Source: Allium sativum (taxonomy: Eukaryota; Streptophyta; Magnoliopsida; Asparagales; Amaryllidaceae). From it: a DNA stretch of 64,000 nucleotides. Of this stretch, positions 1 to 10,285 are shown one piece after another. Both the position numbers and the translations under genes were made by a program. Each line of letters starts with the position of its first letter. Position 1 is the first letter of the stretch. The stretch covers positions 314,810,922 to 314,874,921 of the forward strand of contig CM060926.1 of assembly GCA_030737875.1 (NCBI GenBank), written 5' to 3'. Under the pieces are notes generated by a model. That model made no database searches and was not told the origin of the DNA. It saw nothing but the letters and a program-made list of their open reading frames with translations.

Positions 1-309
1 TGACTTGGACTCACTTGCATTGGCTATGGCTTTGGATATGATCCTTGGGGATTTATGCATTTTTACTTTTTGGTTTGTGCTTCTTTATTGAATAATCAAG
101 ATAGAAATTTTGGTGTAATGTTTTGAAGTTGTTTTTGAGACAAATTTGATGTAATGCTTTTGTATTGAACCACGTATGAAATAAATATTTAAATTCCGCT
201 GCTTAAATTTATCTATCCTGTAAATTTTTCTGTGCCTTGTAATTATAACCCTCCACCAAAGTTAAGGTATTCCCTTGGTGAGTGACCTTAATGGAGGTGG
301 GGTGTTTCA
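1..309 (+). repeat. A1 5' LTR, last 309 bases
   Basis: Ends GGAGGTGGGGTGTTTCA just before the primer site and aligns with the end of the A1 3' LTR at 30546-30832. The 3' copy lacks about 20 bases present here near 201-221, so the two LTRs have diverged by indels as well as substitutions. Confidence 0.92.
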
Positions 310-311
310 CT

Positions 312-323
312 TGGTATCAGAGC
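312..323 (+). other. A1 primer binding site (initiator Met-tRNA)
   Basis: TGGTATCAGAGC lies two bases after the LTR end and is complementary to the 3' end of plant initiator methionine tRNA. It fixes the element's orientation as + and the LTR border at 309. Confidence 0.93.
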
Positions 324-495
324 AAAAGGTTTACCGGATCAAATAAGAATTTTTGAAAACTATTTTTTGAAAAGAAATATAAAGAAGCATTTTACAAGGA
401 AAAGTGTTGTTTTTAATTTAAAAAGGCATAATCGCCAAAGCCATATGCATTATCTTTCTATCCTTCGTTTTGAATCTTTTCTTTTCCATTTCAGC

Positions 496-1458
496 ATGTC
501 TGGGAATCTTAACCTTCCAAAGGGTGTGCCAATACCTGGCTGGTTCAAGAGGTACTTAGAGGCTAGGGCCAATGACGCAAGCCTAGCAGATATTCCTCCT
601 CCAGCTGCAGCGGTTCCTCCTCCTCCTCCTCGTGCAAATGCTTTCTCAAAGATCTATAGAGATTTTAGGGCCATGGGTGGAAAGGATTTCATGGGAACTG
701 AATCATTCGTAGAAGCGAGGAACTGGCTCAAAGAAACTGAGGATCTATTCGTTATCTTCGAGGTGGACGATAGGCAAAAGGTACAGTTGGCAGTATGGTT
801 GCTCAAAGACGAAGCTTCCTATTGGTGGGAAGTCACTAACGCTGAAAGACCTATTGACACATGGATGGATTTCAGGATAAGGTTTGAGATGAAATTCCTC
901 TCATAAGCTGAACGAAGTTTGCAACTGGAAAAGTTCTTATCTCTTAAGCAAGGAAGTATGACTGTCAAGGAGTACGTCAATCAATTCAATCAGTTGGCCC
1001 GATTTGGACTGGACTTAGTGAATACTCCTCATAAGAAGGCTCTCCGTTTTGTTAAGGGATTGAATGAGCCACTTCACAGCTTAGCTATGACCCATATACC
1101 TTACAAGAGGTTGGTGGACATGGCACTCTTAAATGAGGAAGAAAAGGGCAAGAATGAGGCAAAAGCAGAAGTGCCTCAAGATAAGAAGGGGGAAGGATCG
1201 CAGAACAAGAAGGCTGATTCAATGAAAGACGGGAAGAACAACAAACCCCATGAAAAGAGAAAGTGTAATTTCTGTAGCATTCCCGGGTATCTGGTCAAAG
1301 ACTGTAGGAAGAAGAAAAGGAAGATGGGTGGCTGTTTCCACTGTGGTGAGATAGGACACATGGCTAGTGCATGCCCAAAGAAGCAAGGGCAGGGAGCTGG
1401 ACCTTCATCTGGAGGACAAGTTCAAGCTCTCACGGCATCTCCGCAAGAACGAGGTAAA
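496..1458 (+). pseudogene. A1 gag (capsid and nucleocapsid), broken
   Basis: Structural polyprotein that would form the cytoplasmic particle. The ATG at 496 is chosen because the gag copies in A2 and A3 start at the equivalent codon, followed by the same (N/E)LNLP.GVPIPGWF-like start and proline-rich segment. A capsid-like region follows (WLLKDEASYWW, about residues 97-107). A TAA at 904-906 replaces a Gln or Glu codon present in the relatives. A four-codon in-frame deletion is seen after MTHIP relative to the A2 copies. Two CX2CX4HX4C zinc knuckles follow; the first has its histidine changed to tyrosine (CNFCSIPGYLVKDC), the second (CFHCGEIGHMASAC) is intact. The reading frame continues into protease. 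Confidence 0.88.
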
Positions 1459-1887
1459 AATATTTCTGTCGAAAGTTTAGTCTATCTTTTTGATCATCCT
1501 GTTTGTACATTGTTTGATTATGGCGCATCGCACTCATTTGTATCCGCTGATTAAGTTGAATCTCTGCACCTAGACACTAGTTTAGTAGAGGATCCCTTGG
1601 TTGTTTCAAATCCAATTGGGGGCTCAGCTTATTTGTCAATGGTTTGTTTGGGTTTGAAAATATCTATTCTAAGCGTTGAGTTTAGGTGCAATGCCTTTGT
1701 TTTGGGCTTCACGGGTTATGGGTTGATTCTAGGCATGGACTGGCTATCCAGTAATGGTGTCATCCTTGATTGTGAAAAGAGAGTGGTTAGACTCATGACT
1801 CACCTCGGTAACACTCTCGAAATTTCTTATAATCCCATGAATTCCGTCATGCTTAGTTATCTAGAATCACTTGATGCGCTTGTTTAG
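1459..1887 (+). pseudogene. A1 retropepsin-like aspartic protease, broken
   Basis: Same frame as gag. The active-site triplet, normally D-S/T-G, reads DYG (LFDYGASHSF), which would disable catalysis. A TAA at 1552-1554 follows shortly. Downstream the flap and C-terminal signature (LGFTGYGLILGMDWL) is recognisable, and a TAG at 1885-1887 ends the segment before RT. Family identity is clear from these motifs and from its position between nucleocapsid and RT. Confidence 0.82.
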
Positions 1888-2396
1888 AACTTAAAGTTTG
1901 TGAGAATAGTCCATGAATACTTGGATGTGTTTGAAGAGGTAAAAGGCTTACCTTCGAAGTGGGAGATAGACTTCCGCATAAACCTTGTTGATAATGCAAA
2001 GCCCGTTGCTTTACCCGTTAGGCACATGGCCCCAAGGGAGAGAAAGGAGCTCAGCAAACAAATCAAAGAGCTGCTTGAAAAGGGGTTCATAAGACGGAGT
2101 ATTTCTGAATGGGGTGCTCCGGTAGTATTCGCAACCAAAGCTGATGGTTCGCTTCGCTTGTGCGTTGATTATAGGGAGATAAACAAGCTGACTAAGAAGA
2201 ATAGGCACCCACTCCCAAGAATAGATGATTTGTTTGATCAGCTTGTAGGTGCTTCGGTTTTCTCCCAATTAGATTTAGCTACCGGGTTTCATTAGCTAAG
2301 AGTGGCTGAAGACAGCATTGATAAGACCGCATTCCGAACTCCCGATGGTTTCTTCGAGTGGCATGTCATGCCCTTTGGCTTGTCAAACGCACCCGC
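1888..2396 (+). pseudogene. A1 reverse transcriptase, N-terminal part, cut by A2
   Basis: Same frame as gag and protease. RT fingers and palm are clear: [47 protein letters not shown] and motif A ([10 protein letters not shown]) with its catalytic Asp. A TAG at 2293-2295 replaces the Gln that normally follows GFH/GYH. The frame then runs on to FGLSNAPA, where A2 is inserted after 2396; the next codons are at 15909. Both stops are consistent with C-to-T change. Confidence 0.9.
2392..2396. other. Target site duplication of A2, left copy (CCCGC)
   Basis: CCCGC directly precedes the A2 terminus TGAAACACC and recurs directly after the opposite terminus at 15904-15908. Removing A2 and one copy restores an uninterrupted RT reading frame across the joint, an independent proof of the insertion. 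Confidence 0.95.
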
Positions 2397-3476
2397 TGAA
2401 ACACCCCACCTCCGTTAGGGTCAATCTCAAAGGGAATGCCCTAATTTTGGTGGAGGTTTATAAGTATAAGTCACAGATATACAAGACATATATAATAACA
2501 CATATTTTTGAGCAGCGGAAAACAACAACTTTTATTTAATCAAAATACGTGTTACACAAACCATGCCATAATTGTCTTACAATTCTTCCAAAAACATAAC
2601 ATTTTCATAACTGTCTTGATTACTTTATTTAAAGAAGCATAAAGAAAACATAAATAAACTGCATAAGTCCCATAATTGCGGTCCAAAGCCATAGTCCAAA
2701 ACGGAAAGGATCCAAGCAATACATTCTTTCTCTTCAAGCTGGATGTGAAAACTGGTCAAGCTGCGGTATTCCCTCCCTGAGAACCTTGGGGGGATGAAAG
2801 AAAAAGAGGCGAAAGGAAAAAGGGTCAGTCGTAAAGACTGAGTAAGTCCTAGTGACTTTCAGTGTAAAAACGGTTAAAACAACATGTCATGTATGAATTG
2901 GAACTAAACTTAAGAATGGAGTCAAGGTGGACAAGAAAGACTAAGGTGATCATGATAAGTCAGCACAAGTCAAATAAAGCATCACATGTTCAAGATTCGT
3001 TGCATCGACTGTACTAGTATACTAAGCCCAGGTCACAAGTTAATCACGAAATAAATCCCACGGCCCAATATCATGAAATGACCCTGAAACGGGGTCTGAC
3101 CCAAGTACGGGGTCCTACGGAGCGCTTATCTAGTCGATCGGCTCCCTACAAGTTCTAGCTCGTCAAGTGTCCGTGTCATACGGCTAATCACGAATGTAGT
3201 CACCTGTGCTGGGTCCACCTTCGGGTGTATCAGCCCTAGGGTGTCAACCCCTGACATGATTCAAGATGCACAGATAAATCTACTGATACCCAGTGTCTGC
3301 CCCGGAATACGTGCACGACCGTAGTCCACCGAACCTACACTGGCGTACCCCACTGCCGTCGTTCACCTCTTACAATCAGCCCAGTAATCGTGCCCCACCC
3401 GACCTAGCCCCAGGGTGCCTTGATACATCGAGCGGGTTACTGCTGAAAAGGGTCGTGTCTAGGGTTTCGCCTAACA

Positions 3477-3715
3477 GATTAGGTCATGTAATTCGTGACC
3501 TAACCCGCCTAACCGATTAAGTCATGTAATTTGTGACTTAATCCTTTTCCAGTCTAGTCATGTCAAGGTGGTTAAGTATGTCATTTAAATTCGCGACTTA
3601 ACCCGCCTACGTGTCATGTCAAGTTGGCTAAGTGTTGTCGTTTCAAGTTCATGACTTAGCCCTACAAATCGTGTTCAAGTTGGTTAAGTTGTCTTTTCAT
3701 GTTCATGACTTAACC
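3477..3715 (-). repeat. Run of five stem-loops, A2 LTR copy 1
   Basis: Perfect inverted arms follow one another: TTAGGTCA/TGACCTAA (3479-3503), GATTAAGTCA/TGACTTAATC (3515-3543), GGTTAAGT/ACTTAACC (3570-3603), GGCTAAGT/ACTTAGCC (3626-3661) and GGTTAAGT/ACTTAACC (3682-3715). Where arms differ between units, the opposite arm carries the matching change. Function unknown. Confidence 0.8.
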
Positions 3716-3771
3716 CTAATTGGCATTAATTGATTCGTTAATGCACCGAACCACTCACATTGGATTCTGTT

Positions 3772-3824
3772 GTTCGTAGCCACTGGTTTTGCCGGGCGGT
3801 TCCGGGCAGGTTTACGCTACGAAC
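3772..3824 (-). repeat. Core stem-loop, unit 1, A2 LTR copy 1
   Basis: Arms GTTCGTAGC/GCTACGAAC pair over 9 bp around a GC-rich loop containing the conserved GCCGGGCGGTTCCGGGCAG box. It is one of two units repeating with a 111-base period (3756 and 3867). Confidence 0.8.
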
Positions 3825-3882
3825 TCAACCCAACCTCGGGTTTCAAGCGCGATGTGACCAACTACCCACATTGGATCCTATT

Positions 3883-3935
3883 GTTTGTAGCAACTGGATT
3901 TGCCGGGCGGTTCCGGGCAGATTTACACTACAAAC
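3883..3935 (-). repeat. Core stem-loop, unit 2, A2 LTR copy 1
   Basis: Same loop box as unit 1 but arms GTTTGTAG/CTACAAAC: the C-G pair of unit 1 has become T-A on both sides. The ninth pair is G-T when read in element sense. Confidence 0.8.
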
Positions 3936-5187
3936 TCAACCCAACCTCGAGTTGGCCACTTTCTTGTTTTCTAAAGTCATGCCCATGTTCTTATCAGATT
4001 TCGTGCTATTTCCATAGCATGTTCATATGTCAACTTCGTGCCCAACTAAGGCATGTTTCAAGTCAAGTTATGGCATGTTCAAGTCAAGTTTTCGTGCCAT
4101 ATTTCATGTTCTACTTATGCCAAATTTCACGGTTTATGATTAAAATCAATTCAAATTTTTGCCTATTCTACCCAATCGTATCCCCAACGTATATAAACGT
4201 ACTTCGTTCACAAGCATAAACAATTCAAGAGAAAAGGGGAATAACACCAAACATGTGATAGGCATATGTGTCAATTCCAACATCACTTGCCTAATAAACA
4301 GGCTATAACATATCACATGGTTTCAATACTAGCATGATGATAACTTGGCATAGTGATGGTTCCAACTTAGTTTAACATGATGATTTCAACTTTACATCAT
4401 AGGCATAATAGTCATTGCGGGCATAATAATAATTTTAAACATGAAACATTAAAGGCATGGTAATTCTAATAGGCATAGTGGATTCCAGTTTAGCATTTTT
4501 AACATAATGATTCTCATCTAACATTATAAACATAATAATTCCAATTTAGAATTTTTAACATAATGATTCTCATCTAACATTATAAAACATAATGATTCCA
4601 ACTTTTCATCGTAACCTAGAAATTCCCAATTTTGTCATTAACATGATAGGTATATTAACATCACAGGCATAGTTCCATCAACTTCATAGACATGGTTTAA
4701 TTAGCATCATAGGCACGGTTTAATCAACATAAAGATTTCAATAAACATAGTGATTCCACGGACATGTATTAGTCCAACTTGCCATACAATTAAGCCCAAG
4801 TGATTCATAACAACATCAAAATCATGATAAAATTAACTTGCAACATTGACATAGCAATATTCCCAAATTATGATTCAAAGTTAAACAATATAAACATGGA
4901 TTAATAATAGTTCCTAAATCCGGTTTCAATTCATGGCATGTCCACGTTATTTTAGCTTTTTTGCCTAAAAAGTGACATAGAACTTACAATATGAAGCAAA
5001 TAATCCAAATAGAAATCCCAATTGTCTAAAGCATCGTAGTTGTTGTAGCTTCTAGTTGTAGCCTTCAAGAATCGTCCTTCGTCTTCTATAATTTTGTTCT
5101 TTGTATTTTTAGTTTAGAGCTCTAGGTTTAATGGTGGCGGCATGAGGCTAAAATGAAACGGTATGATTTAGGCTAGGTCTTAGGATC

Positions 5188-5196
5188 ATTTTATAG
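5188..5196 (-). promoter_or_regulatory. TATA-like box, A2 LTR copy 1
   Basis: CTATAAAAT in element sense, about 580 bases into the LTR, where A1, A3 and A4 have CTATATAAAC. The transcript would start shortly downstream, placing the stem-loops in the R-U5 leader. Inferred from position and sequence only. Confidence 0.5.
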
Positions 5197-5352
5197 TGTT
5201 TGCGAGTTGATTAGGACCGTCGATGGAGCTTGTTTTAATAATAGCCGTTCATTTGAAGGAGAGACCAACCAGGAGCTGACACCTAGCCCTAGTGACAAGG
5301 CAAGGCTCAGAAAATCGACCAAACACAGACCAGGCCAGCTAGGGTGGGCTGG

Positions 5353-5484
5353 GTTCGACCTGGCTCAGGGGCCAGGTCGACACCCCAGTCGACACCGTGT
5401 CGACTTGGCAGTCGACACGGGTTACCCAGGTCGACGGCCCAGTTGACCTGGCTAGCCCCAGGTCGACTGCCAAGTCGACCTGGG
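5353..5484 (-). repeat. GTCGAC-rich cluster, A2 LTR copy 1
   Basis: Seven exact GTCGAC palindromes plus degenerate copies in about 130 bases, many within CCAGGTCGAC/GTCGACCTGG contexts, so the stretch is strongly self-complementary. It lies upstream of the TATA-like box in element sense. Confidence 0.85.
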
Positions 5485-5491
5485 TGCCTTG

Positions 5492-5509
5492 GGCGGGAAT
5501 TTTCCCGCC
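5492..5509 (-). promoter_or_regulatory. E2F-like GC palindrome, A2 LTR copy 1
   Basis: GGCGGGAATTTTCCCGCC, a perfect inverted repeat whose TTTTCCCGCC half matches the plant E2F consensus (TTTSSCGC). The same palindrome occurs at the same place in the other family-A LTRs. Binding is not shown. Confidence 0.55.
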
Positions 5510-5772
5510 TTGGCCAATTGGGCCCGATTTTGAATTTTAAATTTGTTTTTCTGATCTGTATTCGTTTGTTATAATTTTAAACTGAATTCTGAAACTTCCG
5601 GAGGCCATATCTTCTTCATAAGGAGTCTGTTTTACGCAAACTCGGACTCTATCTCAAGCAGAATTCCGAGACGAACGCAATGGTGTATCCCGTTTCCCTC
5701 AATTCTTTGATTTGAAATTGATTATACTTTAATTTGTGAATTTCACTATTATAGAATACACGGGGTGTTACA

Positions 5773-5785
5773 TTCTCCCCCACTT
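5773..5785 (-). other. A2 polypurine tract, first internal region
   Basis: Reads AAGTGGGGGAGAA in element sense directly before the LTR start TGTAACACC. Upstream in element sense is the near-palindrome ATTTCGTCCTCGAAAT (5792-5807). Confidence 0.85.
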
Positions 5786-5807
5786 AAAAGGATTTCGTCC
5801 TCGAAAT

Positions 5808-6278
5808 CTTCAAGTTAGGAAGAATGTATATCCTAACATCCAAACATCCATATACTCATCCATCAAACACGAGCATCCATTGTCCTTAAAAGATTTCTAA
5901 TGCTTCATGATCATATGCGAAGTGTGTGTGTGTACATGTACTTATCTAATGCAAAATCAGGCGGATTACTGATTCAGTTGACCTCTTTAATGCAAATTAT
6001 GTAAGTGCCATGAATCCATTATGTATGCAAATTTTCCTATTCATGATTCTACATGAGTGCACAACCATTCATACATAAATGCAACATCCATATGACAACA
6101 CACTAAGCTTCATCCATATACGAATAAATACATTTATGCATATGCAACATGAAAATGTGTCTGAGGCGATCTAGTGCCTAATGTGTATTCATGCATCCAC
6201 GAGCAACCACTTGCGACCACTTGCAACCATTTCGCAATCATAACATGTTTCAATTACATGTTTACATCCAAAAAGATT
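5808..6278 (-). other. A2 3' non-coding segment, first internal region
   Basis: No coding potential. It aligns in reverse complement with A1's 3' untranslated region (18390-18840), for example around TAATGCAAATTATGTAAGTG, which links the gag-only element to the A1 lineage. Includes a short TG run near 5924-5934. Confidence 0.7.
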
Positions 6279-7305
6279 CTACCTATGGTTCTCAAGATAG
6301 GACCGAGGAGAGAAACAAGATAAAACAAAGCATCTGGAAGAAGTTAATGATGTACCCCCAGAAGGTCCGGTCTGCTTCTTAGGGCAGTCTTTGCTGATGT
6401 GTCCAGTCTCCCCACAATGAAAACATTCACCTTGCTTTCTCTTCCTCTTTCTACAATCCTTGGCTATGTGCCCTTCCGTACCACAGAAATTGCATTTCCT
6501 TTTATCACGTGAGTTGTCGTTCTTGCCTCCTTCCTTGGAGTCTACCTTCTTATTCTGAGAATCGTTGGGCTTGACCTCTTTCTTCCCTTGAGAGTTTTCT
6601 GCCTTTGTCTCCTTCTTGCCCTTATCTTCTTCATTCAGCAATGCCATCTGCACCAACCTTTCATACGTAGCTCCCATGGGTATATGGGTCATGGCCAAAC
6701 TGTGTAATGGCTCATTCAACCCCTTGACAAAGCGGAGAGCCTTCTTGTGCGGGGTGTTGACTAGGTCCAATCCGAACCTAGCCAGCTCATCGAACTGATT
6801 AACATATTCTTTGACTGTCATGTTCCCTTGCTTAAGAAATAAGAATTTTTCCAACTGAAGACTCCTTTTAGCTTCTGAGAGAAATTTAGCCTCGAACCTT
6901 GCCCTAAAGTCCTCCCATGTTTCCACTGGTCTTTCTGCATTACTGACTTCACCAGTAGGAAGCCTCGCCTTTAAGTAGCCATACTGCCAGTTGTACCTTC
7001 TGCCTATCTTCTACCTCAAAGATGACGAATTAGTCCTCGGTTTCCTTTAGCCAATTCCTAGCTGCTACGAAGGACTCAGTTCCATGAAAGTCCTTTCCTC
7101 CCATAGCTTTAAAATCTTTACATATCTTAGCAAAAGTGCTTCCCCGTGGAGGAGGTGGAGGAAGAGGTGCTGCTGTAGCTGGATGATTTCCTGCAGCTGG
7201 GGGAGGAGGAACGGTAGGACCTGGCTGACTGGCCCTTGCTTCTAAGAACCGTCTAAACCAACCAGGTATTGGTACACCCTCTGGCAAGTTAAGTTCTTCG
7301 GACAT
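6279..7305 (-). pseudogene. A2 gag, first copy, broken
   Basis: Start ATG at 7305 (MSEELNLPEGVPIPGWF), proline-rich linker, capsid-like region, then two intact zinc knuckles ([14 protein letters not shown] and [14 protein letters not shown]). A stop in element sense at 7032-7030 interrupts the frame where the second copy has Leu. A two-base deletion near 6950, in the codons after EASYW, shifts the frame; the second A2 copy has the same deletion. The product would end soon after the knuckles (final residues YLENHR), with no protease or pol downstream. If translated from an ATG after the break (6926), a 215-residue C-terminal half is open. Confidence 0.87.
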
Positions 7306-7476
7306 GCTGAAACAAAAAGGATAGATTCAAAACGAAGGATAAGAGATAGTACCTATGGCTTTGGGGGACTTTGCCTTTTTAAAATAAAATAATATTTTAT
7401 CTTTTAAAAATGCTTCTTTAAATTTTCTTTTTGAAAATAAATTTTCAAAACTTTTTATCTTATCTGGTAAACCTAT

Positions 7477-7488
7477 GCTCTAATACCA
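7477..7488 (-). other. A2 primer binding site, first internal region
   Basis: Reads TGGTATTAGAGC in element sense, one mismatch from the initiator-Met-tRNA complement; the second A2 copy at 12575-12586 is exact. It sits two bases inside the LTR border at 7491. Confidence 0.88.
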
Positions 7489-8574
7489 AGTGAAACACCC
7501 CACCTCCGTTAGGGTCACTCTCAAAGGGAATGCCCTAATTTTGGTGGAGGTTTATAAGTATAAGTCACAGATATACAAGACAGATATAATAACACATATT
7601 TTTGAGCAGCGGAAAACAACAACTTTTATTTCATCAAAATACGTATTACACAAACCATGCCATAATTGTCTTACAATTCTTCCAAAAACATAACATTTTC
7701 ATAACTGTCTTGATTACTTCATTTAAAGAAGCATAAAGAAAACATAAATAAACTGCATAAGTCCCATAATTGCGGTCCAAAGCCATAGTCCAAAACGGAA
7801 AGGATCCAAGCAATACATTCTTTCTCTTCAAGCTGGATGTGAAAACTAGTCAAGCTGCGGTATTCCCTCCCTGAGAACCTTGGGGGGGGGGACGAAAGAA
7901 AAAGATGCGAAAGGAAAAAGGGTCAGTCGTAAAGACTGAGTAAGTCCTAGTGACTTTCAGTGTAAAAACGGTTAAAACAACATGTCATGTATGAATTGGA
8001 ACTAAACTTAAGAATGGAGTCAAGGTGGACAAGATAGACTAAGGTGATCATGATAAGTCAAGACAAGTCAAATAAAGCATCACATGTTCATGATTCGTTG
8101 CATCGACTGTACTAGTATACTAAGCCCAGGTCACAAGTTAATCACGAAATAAATCCTCCGGCCCAATATCATGAAATGACCCTGAAACAGGGTCTGACCC
8201 AAGTACGGGGTCCTACGGAGCGCTTATTTAGTCGATCGGCTCCCTACAAGTTCTAGCTCGTCAAGTGTCCGTGTCATATGGCTAATCACGAATGTAGTCA
8301 CCTGTGCTGGGTCCACCTTCGGGTGTATCAGCCCTAGGGTGTCAACCCCTGACACGATTCAAGATGCACAGATAAATCTACTGATACCCAGTGTCTGCCC
8401 CGGAATACGTGCACGACCGTAGTCCACCGAACCTACACTGGCGTACCCCACTGCCGTCGTTCACCTCTTACAATCAGCCCAGTAATCGTGCCCCACCCGA
8501 CCTAGCCCCAGGGTGCCTTGATACATCTAGAGGGTTACTGCTGAAAAGGGTCGTGTCTAGGGTTTCGCCTAACA

Positions 8575-8813
8575 GATTAGGTCATGTAATTCGTGACCTA
8601 ACCCGCCTAACCGATTAAGTCATGTAATTTGTGACTTAATCCTTTTCCAGTCTAGTCATGTCAAGGTGGTTAAGTATGTCATTTAAATTCGCGACTTAAC
8701 CCGCCTACGTGTCATGTCAAGTTGGCTAAGTGTTGTCGTTTCAAGTTCATGACTTAGCCCTACAAATCGTGTTCAAGTTGGTTAAGTTGTCTTTTCATGT
8801 TCATGACTTAACC
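8575..8813 (-). repeat. Run of five stem-loops, A2 LTR copy 2
   Basis: Same five inverted pairs as at 3477-3715, all arms intact. Confidence 0.78.
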
Positions 8814-8869
8814 CTAATTGGCATTAATTGATTCGTTAATGCACCGAACCACTCACATTGGATCGTGTT

Positions 8870-8922
8870 GTTCGTAGCCACTGGATTTGCCGGGCGGTTC
8901 CGGGCAGGTTTACGCTACGAAC
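8870..8922 (-). repeat. Core stem-loop, unit 1, A2 LTR copy 2
   Basis: Arms GTTCGTAGC/GCTACGAAC, perfect 9-bp stem around the conserved loop box. Confidence 0.8.
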
Positions 8923-8980
8923 TCAACCCAACCTCGGGTTTCAAGCGCGATGTGACCAACTACCCACATTGGATCCTATT

Positions 8981-9033
8981 GTTTGTAGCAACTGGATTTG
9001 CCGGGCGGTTCCGGGCAGATTTACACTACAAAC
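8981..9033 (-). repeat. Core stem-loop, unit 2, A2 LTR copy 2
   Basis: Arms GTTTGTAG/CTACAAAC as in unit 2 of copy 1. Confidence 0.8.
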
Positions 9034-10285
9034 TCAACCCAACCTCGAGTTGGCCACTTTCTTATTTTCTAAAGTCATGCCCATGTTCTTATCAGATTTC
9101 GTGCTATTTCCATAGCATGTTCATATGTCAACTTCGTGCCCAACTAAGGCATGTTTCAAGTCAAGTTATGGCATGTTCAAGTCAAGTTTTCGTGCCATAT
9201 TTCATGTTCTACTTATGCCAAATTTTACGGTTTATGATTAAAATCAATTCAAGTTTTTGCCTATTCTACCCAATCGTATCCCCAACGTATATAAACGTAC
9301 TTCATTCACAAGCATAAACAATTCAAGAGAAAAGGGGAATAACACCAAACATGTGATAGGCATATGTGTCAATTCCAACATCACTTGCCTAATAAACAGG
9401 CTATAACATATCACATGGTTTCAATACTAGCATGATGATAACCTGGCATAGTGATGGTTCCAACTTAGATTAACATGATGATTTCAACTTTACATCATAG
9501 GCATAATAGTCATTGCGGGCATAATAATAATTTTAAACATGAAACATTAAAGGCATGGTAATTCTAATAGGCATAGTGGATTCCAGTTTAGCATTTTTAA
9601 AATAATGACTCTCATCTAACATTATAAACATAATAATTCCAATTTAGCATTTTTAACATAATGATTCTCATCTAACATTATAAAACATAATGATTCCAAC
9701 TTTTCATCATAACCTAGAAATTCCCAATTTTGTCATTAACATGATAGGTATATTAACATCACAGGCATAGTTCCATCAACTTCATAGACATGGTTTAATT
9801 AGCATCATAGGCATGGTTTAATCAACATAAAGATTTCAATAAACATAGTGATTCCATGGACATGTATTAGTCCAACTTGCCATACAATTAAGCCCAAGTG
9901 ATTCATAACAACATCAAAATCATGATAAGATTAACTTGCAACATTGACATAGCAATATTCCCAAATTATGATTCAAAGTTAAAAAATATAAACATGGATT
10001 AATAATAGTTCCTAAATCCGGTTTCAATTCATGGCATGTCCACGTTATTTTAGCGTTTTTGCCTAAAAAGTGACATAGAACTTACAATATGAAGCAAATA
10101 ATCCAAATAAAAATCCCAATTGTCTAAAGCGTCGTAGTTGTTGTAGCTTCTAGTTGTAGCCTTCAAGAATCGTCCTTCGTCTTCTATAATTTTGTTCTTT
10201 GTATTTTTAGTTTAGAGCTCTAGGTTTAATGGTGGCGGCATGATGCTAAAATGAAACGGTATGATTTAGGCTAGGTCTTAGGGTT

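Larger units (their letters stand above)
2397..5772 (-). repeat. A2 LTR copy 1 (3' LTR in element sense)
   Basis: 3376 bases. In element sense it starts TGTAACACCCC and ends GGGGTGTTTCA. It contains, in element sense, an E2F-like palindrome and GTCGAC cluster, a TATA-like box, a duplicated 53-nt stem-loop and a five-hairpin run. The open frames inside (for example 3293-3520 and 3760-4219, recurring in the other copies) overlap structured repeats and resemble no known protein. Confidence 0.93.

Noticed and set aside
3477..3935. Regular hairpins with spacers, superficially like a CRISPR array
   Set aside because: Plant retrotransposon context, repeats not identical, spacers not unique, no cas genes.
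3293..4219. Frames of 75, 85 and about 150 residues repeated in all A2 LTRs
   Set aside because: They overlap tandem units and hairpins, change length between copies and match no gag, pol or host protein.
5353..5484. GTCGAC (SalI site) cluster as a cloning or linker artefact
   Set aside because: It is in seven LTRs on both strands at the same place with different spacers, so it is native.
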